From positions 1 to 64,000 of the forward strand of contig CAVINP010000001.1 of NCBI GenBank assembly GCA_963643985.1: DNA of 64,000 nucleotides. Direction: 5' to 3'. The stretch's first letter is position 1, and every line of letters starts with the position of its first letter. Both the position numbers and the translations under genes were made by a program. The DNA is from SFTH01 sp963643985 (lineage in GTDB: Bacteria > Bacillota > Clostridia > Christensenellales > Aristaeellaceae). Under the pieces are notes generated by a model. It was given only the letters and a program-made list of their open reading frames with translations. It was not told where the DNA came from and did not search any database. Positions 18,033 to 26,178 of the stretch are shown here, in pieces.

Positions 18033-19010
18033 ATGATTTACAATATGAAGGAACTTCTGTCTGTGGCAGACAGGTATCATTTTGCGATTCCGGCATTCAA
18101 CATCAGCAGCTATGCGATGTTCAACGGCATCATTGACATCTCCGAGCAGCTGGATGCGCCCGTGATCATACAGATTCATCCGCTTGAGCTGCGTCACATC
18201 GGTTCGGACGTGGTCGCCGCCATGCGCAGCCGCGCAACCTTTGCCAAGGTTCCGGTGGCCATCCATCTCGATCACGGCGCCTGCTTTGAGGACGTAATGA
18301 CCGCAATCGCTGCGGGCTTTACCTCCGTCATGATCGATGCCTCCTCCCGCCCGTTTGCCGAAAACGTGGCTGCCTGCCAAAAGACGGTCGAGGCCGCACA
18401 CGGCGCAATCCACTGCACGATGGCCGAGCACTACGGCGGCACGGTTCTGGAGGGCGTTGAGGTGACCACGGGTCGCGAGTATGTGCCTTCCTGCTATGCG
18501 CACAACGTCTCCGTCGAGGGCGAGCTGGGCAACATCGGCTCCATAGATGAAGAACACGGTACGGTGACGCGCGGTCTGCACTACACCGAGCCGGAAGAGG
18601 CAGTGCGTTTCGTCAAGGAAACCGGCATCGATGCGCTGGCGATTGCCATCGGCACGAGCCACGGCGTTTATCCCGAGGGCTTTGTGCCGCACATCGAGAT
18701 CGACCGCCTCAAGGCCATCTACAAGGCACTGCGCGATGCGGGTCTGGACACCGCACTGGTGCTGCACGGCGGTTCCTCCAACTCTCCCGAGGAACTGCAG
18801 GAAGCTGCCCGCAGCGGCCTTGCCAAGATCAACATCGCAAGCGACATCAAGAATGCCTATTACGGCAAGATGCGTGAGATCCTGCAGGATCCCAAGGTCC
18901 GCGAGCCCAACATCATTGAGCCGCCCTGTCTGGATGCCATGAAGGCCACGGCGGCGGATCGCATCCGCTGGTTCGGTGCGGACGGAAAGGCGAGCCTGTA
19001 CAACAAATAA
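18033..19010 (+). CDS. Class II fructose/tagatose-bisphosphate-type aldolase
   Basis: A 325-residue zinc-dependent aldolase resembling GatY/KbaY. The zinc and phosphate-site motifs are HLDHG, VEGELGNIG, GTSHG and VLHGGSS. It is longer than the roughly 285-residue family norm. The extra residues lie before VEGELG and towards the C-terminus. It probably cleaves or forms a ketose phosphate from the imported sugar. It follows the NanA-type aldolase by 21 bases, so the locus encodes both class I and class II aldol chemistry. Confidence 0.88.
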   Translation: MIYNMKELLSVADRYHFAIPAFNISSYAMFNGIIDISEQLDAPVIIQIHPLELRHIGSDVVAAMRSRATFAKVPVAIHLDHGACFEDVMTAIAAGFTSVMIDASSRPFAENVAACQKTVEAAHGAIHCTMAEHYGGTVLEGVEVTTGREYVPSCYAHNVSVEGELGNIGSIDEEHGTVTRGLHYTEPEEAVRFVKETGIDALAIAIGTSHGVYPEGFVPHIEIDRLKAIYKALRDAGLDTALVLHGGSSNSPEELQEAARSGLAKINIASDIKNAYYGKMREILQDPKVREPNIIEPPCLDAMKATAADRIRWFGADGKASLYNK

Positions 19011-19013
19011 TAT

Positions 19014-20201
19014 ATGAATGTACGTTATTGTGCGCTGATGATCAGCTATTGGTCAGCCTGCTCGATCATCCATGGCTTTGCTACGAAAATTTTGCTGGAA
19101 CGCGGCTTCGCAAGCGGTTCAATCGGCATACTCCTGGCCTGCTGTTACCTGTGCGCGGCGCTGCTCCAGCCCGTCATTGCATCCCGAATGGACAAGAGCA
19201 AGCGCTTTTCACTGACTCAACTGGTGATGATATTGGGCGCATTGAACGCGGTATCGCTCGTGGGGCTGGTGTTCGGGGAATCAAGCCGGGTTCTGACGGC
19301 GGCCATGCTGTTTTTGAACTTTGCCATGATCTATATGCTCCAGCCCGTCACAAATGCCATCGCAATGGTCTATCGGCAATCCGGTCAGCGCCTGAACTTT
19401 GGCGTGGCACGCGGCCTCGGCTCCCTGGCTTACGCAACAACCTCGGCCCTCGCGGGCAAGATACTGGATCTTTGGCCGGGCAATCCCGTGCTTTACTTTA
19501 CGCTGGCGCCGGTTGTGGCAATGCTCATCTTTGCGCGGATATTGGACAGGCGCTTCATGAGCATTGCACAGCAGGACAGCATCGTTCAGCCCCGGGAAAG
19601 TGCGGCAGAGTCGAAGAGTGTCTTTGGCTTTATAGCGGAGAATCGCAGGTTCGGCATCGTATTGATCGGCATCGCCCTGCTGTGCACCTTCCACAACATG
19701 GTGGAAACCTATCTGGTGATGATCATGGAGGAACTGGGCGGTACCACGTCCGATACGGGCGTTGCCCTGGGCATTGCGGCATTGCTGGAACTGCCGCCGC
19801 TGCTGATGATCAACCGACTGCGCAGACGCTTTTCCAGCTCGCGGCTGATGCAGATGGCGGCTGTGGGTTTCACGCTGAAGGCAATCTGCATCTGCATATC
19901 GACCTGCGTGCTTCAAATCGAGCTGTCGATGCTGCTGCAGGCCATCGGTTATGCCCTCTACATTGCCTCATCGGTATATTATGTCAGCGAGATTATCCCT
20001 GCGGCAGACCAACTGAAGGGACAGGCACTTGTCACCGCATCCTTTACCATCGGCGGAGTTACAGGCAGCCTGCTGGGCGGTGTACTGATTGAAAAAATGG
20101 GCGTCGGCAGCATGCTGATCGTGGGCTTGGCGATTTCAGCCATCGGTACGCTCGTGGTGCTGACCAACATACAACGAACGGAAGTACAGCAGGAGGCTTA
20201 A
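19014..20201 (+). CDS. MFS transporter
   Basis: A 395-residue polytopic protein of the major facilitator superfamily with about twelve hydrophobic segments; the LacY/nucleoside-symporter-like group fits best. The start codon comes three bases after the aldolase stop, with no clear ribosome binding site, so translation is probably coupled. It could import an additional substrate, for example a sugar acid, or export a product of the pathway. Substrate unknown. Confidence 0.85.
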   Translation: MNVRYCALMISYWSACSIIHGFATKILLERGFASGSIGILLACCYLCAALLQPVIASRMDKSKRFSLTQLVMILGALNAVSLVGLVFGESSRVLTAAMLFLNFAMIYMLQPVTNAIAMVYRQSGQRLNFGVARGLGSLAYATTSALAGKILDLWPGNPVLYFTLAPVVAMLIFARILDRRFMSIAQQDSIVQPRESAAESKSVFGFIAENRRFGIVLIGIALLCTFHNMVETYLVMIMEELGGTTSDTGVALGIAALLELPPLLMINRLRRRFSSSRLMQMAAVGFTLKAICICISTCVLQIELSMLLQAIGYALYIASSVYYVSEIIPAADQLKGQALVTASFTIGGVTGSLLGGVLIEKMGVGSMLIVGLAISAIGTLVVLTNIQRTEVQQEA

Positions 20202-20203
20202 TC

Positions 20204-21247
20204 ATGAACGGAGAAATGAAAACTGCGATTATGATGGGCGTGGGGAAGATGGGCATCGAAATGCGGAAGATTCCCGTTCCCCGCGACAACGAAGTACTTG
20301 TAAAGATAGAAAATGTGGGCATCTGCGGCTCCGATCTGCATTATTACGAGATCGGACGCGGCAGCTGCGGCGAAATCAGGTATCCATTTGTGTTGGGCCA
20401 CGAATCCGCCGGAACGGTCGTTGAAGTCGGCAAGGATGTCACTTCGCTGAAGATCGGCGACCGGGTCGCACTGGAGCCCGGCACCACCTGCGGCGAGTGC
20501 GAGTTTTGCAAGAGCGGCCGCTACAACCTTTGCGAAAAGGTGCGCTTCTTTGCTACTCCGCCGATCGACGGCGTGTTCCAAGAGTATGTAGCGCATGAAG
20601 CAAACATGTGTTTCAAGCTCCCGGATAGCGTATCCACCGAGGAGGGCGCACTGATAGAGCCGCTTGCGGTCGGCTTCCATGCCGCACGTCAGGGTGGCGC
20701 CGAGTTCGGCAAGACGGCCGCCGTCATGGGCGCGGGCTGCATCGGTCTGGTGACCATGATGTCTCTGAAGGCACTGGGCGTATCCGAGGTCTATATCGTC
20801 GACGTGATGCAGAAGCGCCTGGATACCGCCGTGAACCTGGGCGCAACGCTTGCCGTCAACAGCAAGGAAGTCGACCCGGTTGAGAAGATCAGACAGCTGA
20901 CGAACGGCCGCGGCGTGGACATCGTCGTTGAGTGCTCCGGCGTTGAAATTTGCGCCAATCAGGGCATCGGGATGCTGGTGCGTGGCGGAACGCTGGTGCA
21001 GGTCGCCTACAGCCGTTCGGGCATGATGAACCTGAACACGGGCCTCATCTGCGACAAGGAGCTGACGATCAAGAGCGTCTTCCGCTATCGTCACATCTAT
21101 CCGCTGGCCATCAAGGCCGTGGCCGAGGGCAGAATCAACCTCAAGGGCATCGTCACCAATCGCTTTGAACTGGATGACATTCAGAATGCCATGGACAGCT
21201 GCGCTCACGACAAGGTCAACATCGTGAAAGCCGTCATCAGAATGTGA
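20204..21247 (+). CDS. Zinc-dependent dehydrogenase, sorbitol/xylitol dehydrogenase-like
   Basis: A 347-residue medium-chain dehydrogenase. It has GICGSDLHYYE, GHESAG, the structural zinc cysteines (CGECEFCKSGRYNLC) and GAGCIG. The segment DGVFQEYV and the adjacent FATPP are typical of polyol (sorbitol, xylitol) dehydrogenases. It is the last gene of the catabolic operon and is followed by a strong terminator. AGGAGG precedes the ATG. It would interconvert a polyol and a ketose. Confidence 0.9.
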   Translation: MNGEMKTAIMMGVGKMGIEMRKIPVPRDNEVLVKIENVGICGSDLHYYEIGRGSCGEIRYPFVLGHESAGTVVEVGKDVTSLKIGDRVALEPGTTCGECEFCKSGRYNLCEKVRFFATPPIDGVFQEYVAHEANMCFKLPDSVSTEEGALIEPLAVGFHAARQGGAEFGKTAAVMGAGCIGLVTMMSLKALGVSEVYIVDVMQKRLDTAVNLGATLAVNSKEVDPVEKIRQLTNGRGVDIVVECSGVEICANQGIGMLVRGGTLVQVAYSRSGMMNLNTGLICDKELTIKSVFRYRHIYPLAIKAVAEGRINLKGIVTNRFELDDIQNAMDSCAHDKVNIVKAVIRM

Positions 21248-21258
21248 TTATATTATTC

Positions 21259-21287
21259 GAGGCTGCTGCAAAACTTGCAGCAGCCTC
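21259..21287. terminator. Bidirectional terminator closing the catabolic operon
   Basis: GAGGCTGCTGCAA and TTGCAGCAGCCTC form a perfect 13-bp stem with a 3-base loop between two convergent transcription units. Confidence 0.85.
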
Positions 21288-21306
21288 TGCTTTGCCGGTC
21301 GCACCT

Positions 21307-21942
21307 CTATCTGATCGTCTTTTGCACAAACATATTTCCTTCGACCAGTATGTCCGAGAAGTTGCCGATGCCGCCGTAGCTGTACACCAGTGCGCTGCCG
21401 TCATCCTTTGCCACGATCACGCGTATGCCCGCCATGGTGTGGCCGTTGGGGGAGGTCAGCAGGCCTTTGGCGCAGAGACCGTCGATTTGGGCAGTGGCCG
21501 ACCAGACGGTAATTGTCTTCCCTGCCAGATCGGTTTCGTACTGTGCCTTCGCTTCGGCATAGCTCTGCATGCTTATTTGCAGAAAGCGGTTTGCGCTCTC
21601 CGCGGCAAAGCAGCTGCCGTTGTCCTGCACAATGTGGTTCTTGCCGAGTAGATCCTCCCGATCGATGCTGTAGACGCGACCCAGGGCGGCCTTTACGCGG
21701 CTGATTCCGTATTCGCCGCCGCGGCCGTCCAGCAGGGCGCTGTCGTCCAGCGCATCATCTATGACGGTCAGATTCGTGCCGTCCCAGTACAGGCTTTTGC
21801 GGTCGTTTGGCACGTCCGCTTCCATCATTTCGATATATTTTGCACTATCCATGCTCTGTGTTCCTCCGTTTTCCTCGGCTATACCCGTTATCGGGAGCAG
21901 TGCCGCGATTATTGCGGCGATCAGCCTGCACTTCATATTCAT
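21307..21942 (-). CDS. Exported protein of unknown function, effector partner
   Basis: A 211-residue protein whose ATG overlaps the stop of the metallopeptidase effector (ATGA), giving tight coupling; a GTG nine bases upstream is an alternative. Residues 1-20 form a signal peptide ending near GIAEE, so the mature protein is outside the membrane. I recognise no domain in the remainder. Position and coupling suggest an immunity or accessory protein for the effector. Export would fit protection against a toxin that acts in the envelope or is delivered from outside. This role is inference. Confidence 0.72.
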   Translation of the reverse strand: MNMKCRLIAAIIAALLPITGIAEENGGTQSMDSAKYIEMMEADVPNDRKSLYWDGTNLTVIDDALDDSALLDGRGGEYGISRVKAALGRVYSIDREDLLGKNHIVQDNGSCFAAESANRFLQISMQSYAEAKAQYETDLAGKTITVWSATAQIDGLCAKGLLTSPNGHTMAGIRVIVAKDDGSALVYSYGGIGNFSDILVEGNMFVQKTIR

Positions 21943-22979
21943 ATCGGCCACCAGCTTCTGTTTGCCTTGCGGACGATATTCTTGAATTCCTTGTAGGCGT
22001 TGGGGAAGACCTCCCTGAGGTAGCTGAGCTTTGTAGCATCTGTTGACATGCTCGCCTCAAAGAAGTGCGCAAAGGCCTCGTTGTTTATCTTGTCGGGTAT
22101 GCCGTGCTCCGTTGCCCCCTGCCAGTAGGATGTATTGTGCAGCCAGTAGCCGACGCATTCGTTTTGTGTCAGGCCGCCGACAAGGTCGGAGACTCCGTTT
22201 TTGTTGTTGCCGTCGGTACAGAGCCAGTCCTCGATAATGTCATAGGCTTCGTCTCGGCTGCAGCTGTTTTGCTTCATGACGTTGTTCACATAGTTTTCAA
22301 AGTCGTTTTTGAGGGCCGTGGAAAAGGACTTGGAAGAGGACGAATCGCCGGGCCAATGGGTGTAGTCGTCGACCATGTGTCCGACCTCGTGAAAATAGGT
22401 GGAGCATTCGCCGCGTTTATTTTTCAGATCGTCCTGCCAATTGTAGTAGATGCGGTTTAGCAGCGGATTATAATAGGCACCACCCGCCTGGGTATCGCTG
22501 CCGATGTGAATCTTCTTTTTGAATCTGTCGTAAAGCCTGGCCACTTCCCGGTCGATCGCATTGTTGCGGCGGTTCTGCACGCGAAGATCGTAGTCCGCCT
22601 TCGTCAGGCCGAAGGTAAAGCTTGACGAGATAACGGTCGAATTTTCGACGCTCAGGTTCGCCGCAGACATTGCGATATCCGTATTTTCGCCCGTACTTTC
22701 TGCCGAGAAGCGCCCGATCATAGCCGTCTCCGCCGCTTCAAAGGTCGCCTTCGCCTTTCCGATGGCAGCAGACATGTCCCGGGCTTTCTGCGCAACGGCA
22801 TTTGCATTCTTTTTCCCGGCAAGTATCTTATCCGCAGCACCGGTCTTGGTCCACCACGCTTCACTCGTATCCACGCGGGCGAGCAGGGCTGCGACATCCT
22901 CAAGTACACCTTCGAGCTTTTCACACTGCGCCGCGGCAGCGGTCAGCGCCTCAGAGCTGTATCTGATATGATCGTTCAT
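21939..22979 (-). CDS. WXG-headed effector with anthrax-lethal-factor-like metallopeptidase domain
   Basis: A 346-residue protein in two parts. Residues 1-95 are helical with a WWTKTG turn at 42-47, as in WXG100/LXG heads that direct type VII secretion. The C-terminal half carries the zinc motif HEVGHMVDDY (HEVGH at 197-201), strikingly like the HEFGHAVDDY of anthrax lethal factor, and a downstream EAFAHFFEA with candidate third ligand Glu301. The spacing between the two is longer than in lethal factor. It is preceded by a free WXG100-like gene and followed by an exported partner. There is no signal peptide. Likely a secreted protease toxin; its target is unknown. Confidence 0.8.
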   Translation of the reverse strand: MNDHIRYSSEALTAAAAQCEKLEGVLEDVAALLARVDTSEAWWTKTGAADKILAGKKNANAVAQKARDMSAAIGKAKATFEAAETAMIGRFSAESTGENTDIAMSAANLSVENSTVISSSFTFGLTKADYDLRVQNRRNNAIDREVARLYDRFKKKIHIGSDTQAGGAYYNPLLNRIYYNWQDDLKNKRGECSTYFHEVGHMVDDYTHWPGDSSSSKSFSTALKNDFENYVNNVMKQNSCSRDEAYDIIEDWLCTDGNNKNGVSDLVGGLTQNECVGYWLHNTSYWQGATEHGIPDKINNEAFAHFFEASMSTDATKLSYLREVFPNAYKEFKNIVRKANRSWWPI

Positions 22980-22991
22980 GATGCACCCCCG

Positions 22992-23288
22992 CTATCCGCC
23001 GAAGCTGCGGGCCAGCTCGGCATCCCGCTTTTCAAGTTCTTCCGCAGAGCGTATCAGCGCGTTGCAGGTCTTTGTCAATTGACTGTGAAGCTTCCTGACA
23101 TCGCCCCTCAGCGACAGAAGCGAGGCATCCAGCGCGTCTGCGGCAGCGCCTGCAAATTCGCCGTCCAGCACCTCACGCGCCTTGTCCGCGCCCGGCAGCG
23201 CCGCCCGGGCCAGCAGGTCGCAGCACTGTCTGATCTTCTCAGCCTCCCTGCGGATCTGCGCCGAATCGTATTCGTATGCTTCGCCCAC
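22992..23288 (-). CDS. WXG100-like small secreted/chaperone protein (F-x-G variant)
   Basis: A 98-residue all-helical protein with the length and helix-turn-helix pattern of WXG100 (EsxA-like) proteins. The central turn reads EFAGAAADAL, with Phe45-Ala-Gly47 in place of Trp-x-Gly. I favour the GTG at 23288, which has an AGGTGAGG site just upstream, over the GTG at 23297. It precedes the effector by 12 bases. It probably pairs with the effector head for export through an EssC-type machine, none of which lies in the window. Confidence 0.72.
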   Translation of the reverse strand: MGEAYEYDSAQIRREAEKIRQCCDLLARAALPGADKAREVLDGEFAGAAADALDASLLSLRGDVRKLHSQLTKTCNALIRSAEELEKRDAELARSFGG

Positions 23289-23328
23289 GTGCCTCACCTC
23301 TTGTGTTATGTTTGTGATTCTTATTTAT

Positions 23329-23357
23329 ATTATATGGCATAATGCGGGCTGCGTCAA
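23329..23357 (-). promoter_or_regulatory. Sigma-A promoter of the effector operon
   Basis: On the minus strand TTGACG (23357-23352) and TATAAT (23334-23329) are separated by 17 bases and lie about 40 bases before the WXG-like start. Confidence 0.75.
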
Positions 23358-23458
23358 TGGTAATTTGCGGGGAAAATACGGCCGCTCACGAGCAGAAACA
23401 GGACCTCTTGCGCAGGTTCTTTTGTTTGACAGAGAATTTTGCCATCTCTTTATTTCTT

Positions 23459-24157
23459 TTATTCCGAATTGTCCGAATCGTAGAGATCTTCCTGCGTTTC
23501 GCAGGGGGTGGGGCCGATGCCGTTGATTTCGCGGTAGATGCTCTGCATTTCACGATCCAGCGCCGCGGAGATCTCCGCGCACTTTTGCAGCCGTCGCCTG
23601 AGCAGCACGGTCGTCTCCTGCTCGGACTTGTACCTGAGCTGATGCTCCAGCGAGGCCCAGAAGTCCATGGCCAGCGTGCGTATCTGTACCTCCACCGGCA
23701 CGAGCTCGGTATGGCTGGAGAGGAAGACCGGTATGCGTACCACCAGATGCAGACTGCGGTAGCCGGATTCCTTCGGGTTTTCGATATAGTCGTCGCGCGA
23801 AACCAGCTCCACGTCGCGCTGATGTACCAGCAGTTCCGCGATGCGGTAGATGTCGTCCAGATAATTGCAGACGATGCGCACGCCCGCAATGTCCGTCAGG
23901 TTCGCCTCGGCGCTCTCCAGCGTCTGCGGATAGCCCTTGCGCCTGAGTTTTTCGTGAATGCTGGCAGGGGATTTCAGGCGCGAGTCGATGTGATGGATGG
24001 GGTTGCGCGCATAGCGGACGCTGAACTCCGCATCCAGTACTTCAAGTTTGGTGCGCACCTCGCGAATGGCGCCGTCATAGAGCTGCATCAGTTCGCGGTA
24101 GCGCTGCTGATAATCCTGCGTGCTCAAGCGCTCCACAGGGGTCAATGCATTTTCCAT
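23459..24157 (-). CDS. Small alarmone synthetase (RelA/SpoT-domain GTP pyrophosphokinase)
   Basis: A 232-residue single-domain (p)ppGpp synthetase of the RelQ/YjbM or RelP/YwaC type. It has the synthetase motifs DIAGVRIVC, ENPKESGYRSLH and VEVQIRT and lacks hydrolase, TGS and ACT domains. It would make pppGpp or ppGpp from ATP and GTP or GDP in the cytoplasm, usually in response to envelope stress. GGAGG precedes the start. It is divergent from the response regulator at 24302. The C-terminal acidic tail is longer than usual. Confidence 0.92.
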   Translation of the reverse strand: MENALTPVERLSTQDYQQRYRELMQLYDGAIREVRTKLEVLDAEFSVRYARNPIHHIDSRLKSPASIHEKLRRKGYPQTLESAEANLTDIAGVRIVCNYLDDIYRIAELLVHQRDVELVSRDDYIENPKESGYRSLHLVVRIPVFLSSHTELVPVEVQIRTLAMDFWASLEHQLRYKSEQETTVLLRRRLQKCAEISAALDREMQSIYREINGIGPTPCETQEDLYDSDNSE

Positions 24158-24215
24158 TTCAAAACCTCCGACTGCAAGTATAAAGGTTCAATATAAACTT
24201 TTCATAAACAGGCAC

Positions 24216-24244
24216 TTTTCACGCTTGGACGGATGGGCTATAAT
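24216..24244 (+). promoter_or_regulatory. Promoter of the two-component system at 24302
   Basis: A perfect TATAAT at 24239-24244 follows, after 17 bases, a weak -35 TTTTCA (24216-24221). The -35 lies in the second of two direct repeats of ACTTTTCA (24197-24204 and 24214-24221). Confidence 0.6.
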
Positions 24245-24301
24245 TGTTCATATACGGTTTAAATCCGGAGCGCAAAATAGATAATGCGAGGTGACGCATT
24301 C

Positions 24302-24976
24302 ATGTTTCATATACTGGTGGTCGAGGATAACCCCAACACGCAAAAGCTGATGCAGAAAGTGCTCAGCCAGAACGGCTACGAGCCCCTGAGTGCTTCGGAC
24401 GGCATAGAGGCGCTGGAAGTGCTGGACAAAAAGCACGTGGACCTGATCGTGCTGGACATCATGATGCCGCGCATGGACGGCTATGAGTTTACACAGGAGC
24501 TGCGCGAGTCCGGCTGCGAGATTCCGATACTGATGGTCACCGCCAAGGAAAAGCCCGCGGACAAGCATCGCGGTTTTCAGATCGGCACGGATGACTACAT
24601 GGTCAAGCCCGTCGATGAAGAGGAAATGCTGCTGAGAATCGCCGCACTGCTGCGCAGAAGCCGCATCGTCAACGAGCATCGTCTGGAGATCGGCAACACC
24701 ACTTTGGACTACGATGCGCTCAGCGTCATATCGCCCGCGGGTAAGATGGAGCTGCCGCGCAAGGAATTCATGCTGCTGTTCAAGCTTCTCTCCTATCCGA
24801 ACAAGATCTTCACGCGCCGCCAGCTGATGGACGAAATCTGGGACATGGACAGTGAGTCCGACGAGCGAACGGTGGACGTGCACATCAACCGCCTGCGCGA
24901 CCGTTTCCGCGGCAGTGACGATTTTGAGATCATCACCGTGCGCGGGCTGGGCTACAAGGCGGTGAAGCGCGAATGA
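24302..24976 (+). CDS. OmpR/PhoB-family response regulator
   Basis: A 224-residue regulator with a receiver domain (Glu8/Asp9, phosphoacceptor Asp52 in LDIMMPRMDG, conserved Lys near 101) and a C-terminal winged helix (RTVDVHINRLR, VRGLGYK). The start at 24302 has an AGGTGA site 7 bases before it; a reading-frame ATG at 24284 has none. The stop overlaps the kinase start (ATGA). The target genes are not evident. Confidence 0.94.
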   Translation: MFHILVVEDNPNTQKLMQKVLSQNGYEPLSASDGIEALEVLDKKHVDLIVLDIMMPRMDGYEFTQELRESGCEIPILMVTAKEKPADKHRGFQIGTDDYMVKPVDEEEMLLRIAALLRRSRIVNEHRLEIGNTTLDYDALSVISPAGKMELPRKEFMLLFKLLSYPNKIFTRRQLMDEIWDMDSESDERTVDVHINRLRDRFRGSDDFEIITVRGLGYKAVKRE

Positions 24977-26043
24977 AAAAGAAGGACCGGCTGCGCCGCA
25001 AGCTGGACGAGCTCAACCGCAAGGTGACGCTGAGCCGGCTGATGCTCGTGGTGATACTGGCCATACTGATCAATGCCTTCCTGATGACCAGCACGTCCTA
25101 CATGCTGATGCTGCGCACGGGCTTTATGAAGTCGCTGATGACCGGCACGTTCTGGCCGCTGCTGCTGGTGCTGCTGTGCGTCTGCTTTGCCATACTGCTC
25201 ACGGCCTTCTTTGTGGGGCAGAAGCTCACGCCGCTCAACAAGGTCAACGAGGCCATGAAGCAGGTCGCCCGCGGCGATTTCAGCGTGCGCGTGGACGAGA
25301 GCAACTGCGTTGGCGAGATGCACGATCTGGTGGCCAGCTACAACCACATGGCGCAGGAACTGGGCGGAATCGAGATGTTCCGCACGGACTTTATCAACAA
25401 CTTCAGCCACGAATTCAAGACGCCCATCGTGTCCATACGCGGCTTTGCCCGCCAGCTCGAGCGCGATGATCTCTCCGAGGACGAGCGGCGGGAATACGCA
25501 CGCATCATCGCCACGGAGTCCGAACGCCTGGCGCGGATGTCGGCCAATGTGCTGCTGCTCACCAAACTGGAAAACCAGCAGATCATCACCGACAAGGAAA
25601 GCTACCGCCTGGACGAGCAGCTGCGAAACTGCATACTGCTGCTGGAAAAGCAGTGGGAAGACAAAAACATAGAGATGCAGCCGGATCTGGACGAGATAAG
25701 CTATGAGGGCAACGAGGAGATGATGTCCCACATATGGGTCAACCTCCTGAACAATGCCATCAAGTTTTCAGACGAGGGCGGCGTGATCGAAGTGGGCTGC
25801 ATGCGCGTGCAGTCCTTCATCGTGGTGCACGTGACCGACCACGGCAAGGGCATGGACGAGGTGACGCGCACGCGCATATTTGAAAAGTTCTATCAGGGCG
25901 ATACGGCCCACGCCACCGAGGGCAACGGCCTGGGGCTGGCACTGGTCAAGCGCATCGTCGATCTCTGCGGCGGCAAGATCACCGTCACGAGTGCGCCCGG
26001 CGAAGGCTCCTGCTTCTCGGTATACCTGCCGGTGGAGGAGTAG
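24973..26043 (+). CDS. Sensor histidine kinase partner of the OmpR-type regulator
   Basis: A 356-residue membrane kinase. Two transmembrane helices (about residues 20-45 and 60-80) enclose only a very short loop, so the signal is probably sensed within the membrane. A HAMP domain follows, then HisKA with NFSHEFKTP, and an ATPase domain with an N-box ([10 protein letters not shown]), DHGKGMD and NGLGLALVK. Intramembrane-sensing kinases often respond to cell-envelope stress; that is a family expectation, not shown here. Confidence 0.94.
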   Translation: MKKKDRLRRKLDELNRKVTLSRLMLVVILAILINAFLMTSTSYMLMLRTGFMKSLMTGTFWPLLLVLLCVCFAILLTAFFVGQKLTPLNKVNEAMKQVARGDFSVRVDESNCVGEMHDLVASYNHMAQELGGIEMFRTDFINNFSHEFKTPIVSIRGFARQLERDDLSEDERREYARIIATESERLARMSANVLLLTKLENQQIITDKESYRLDEQLRNCILLLEKQWEDKNIEMQPDLDEISYEGNEEMMSHIWVNLLNNAIKFSDEGGVIEVGCMRVQSFIVVHVTDHGKGMDEVTRTRIFEKFYQGDTAHATEGNGLGLALVKRIVDLCGGKITVTSAPGEGSCFSVYLPVEE

Positions 26044-26058
26044 AGGAGATACATACAT

Positions 26059-26100
26059 AAGGCTGCGGGAAGCGAATCTGTGCTTCCTGCAGCCTTTCTT
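26059..26100. terminator. Bidirectional terminator between the kinase and HAD genes
   Basis: AAGGCTGCGGGAAGC pairs with GCTTCCTGCAGCCTT (one G-T wobble) around an 8-base loop, followed by TCTTT. The HAD gene ends from the other side at 26179. Confidence 0.82.
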
Positions 26101-26178
26101 TGGTTCATCACGGAAAGCCCGTGGGATCATTAACTTGACAACTGTGCGTAAGTCCGTACAGTTCCACTGACCGCTCCG

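Noticed and set aside
15621..18767. A 1048-codon open frame on the minus strand across the second aldehyde dehydrogenase and both aldolase genes, and a 911-codon one at 13028-15763
   Set aside because: They are antisense to well-supported genes, cross several gene borders, have no ribosome site or domain signal, and reflect GC-rich codon usage that removes stops on the opposite strand.
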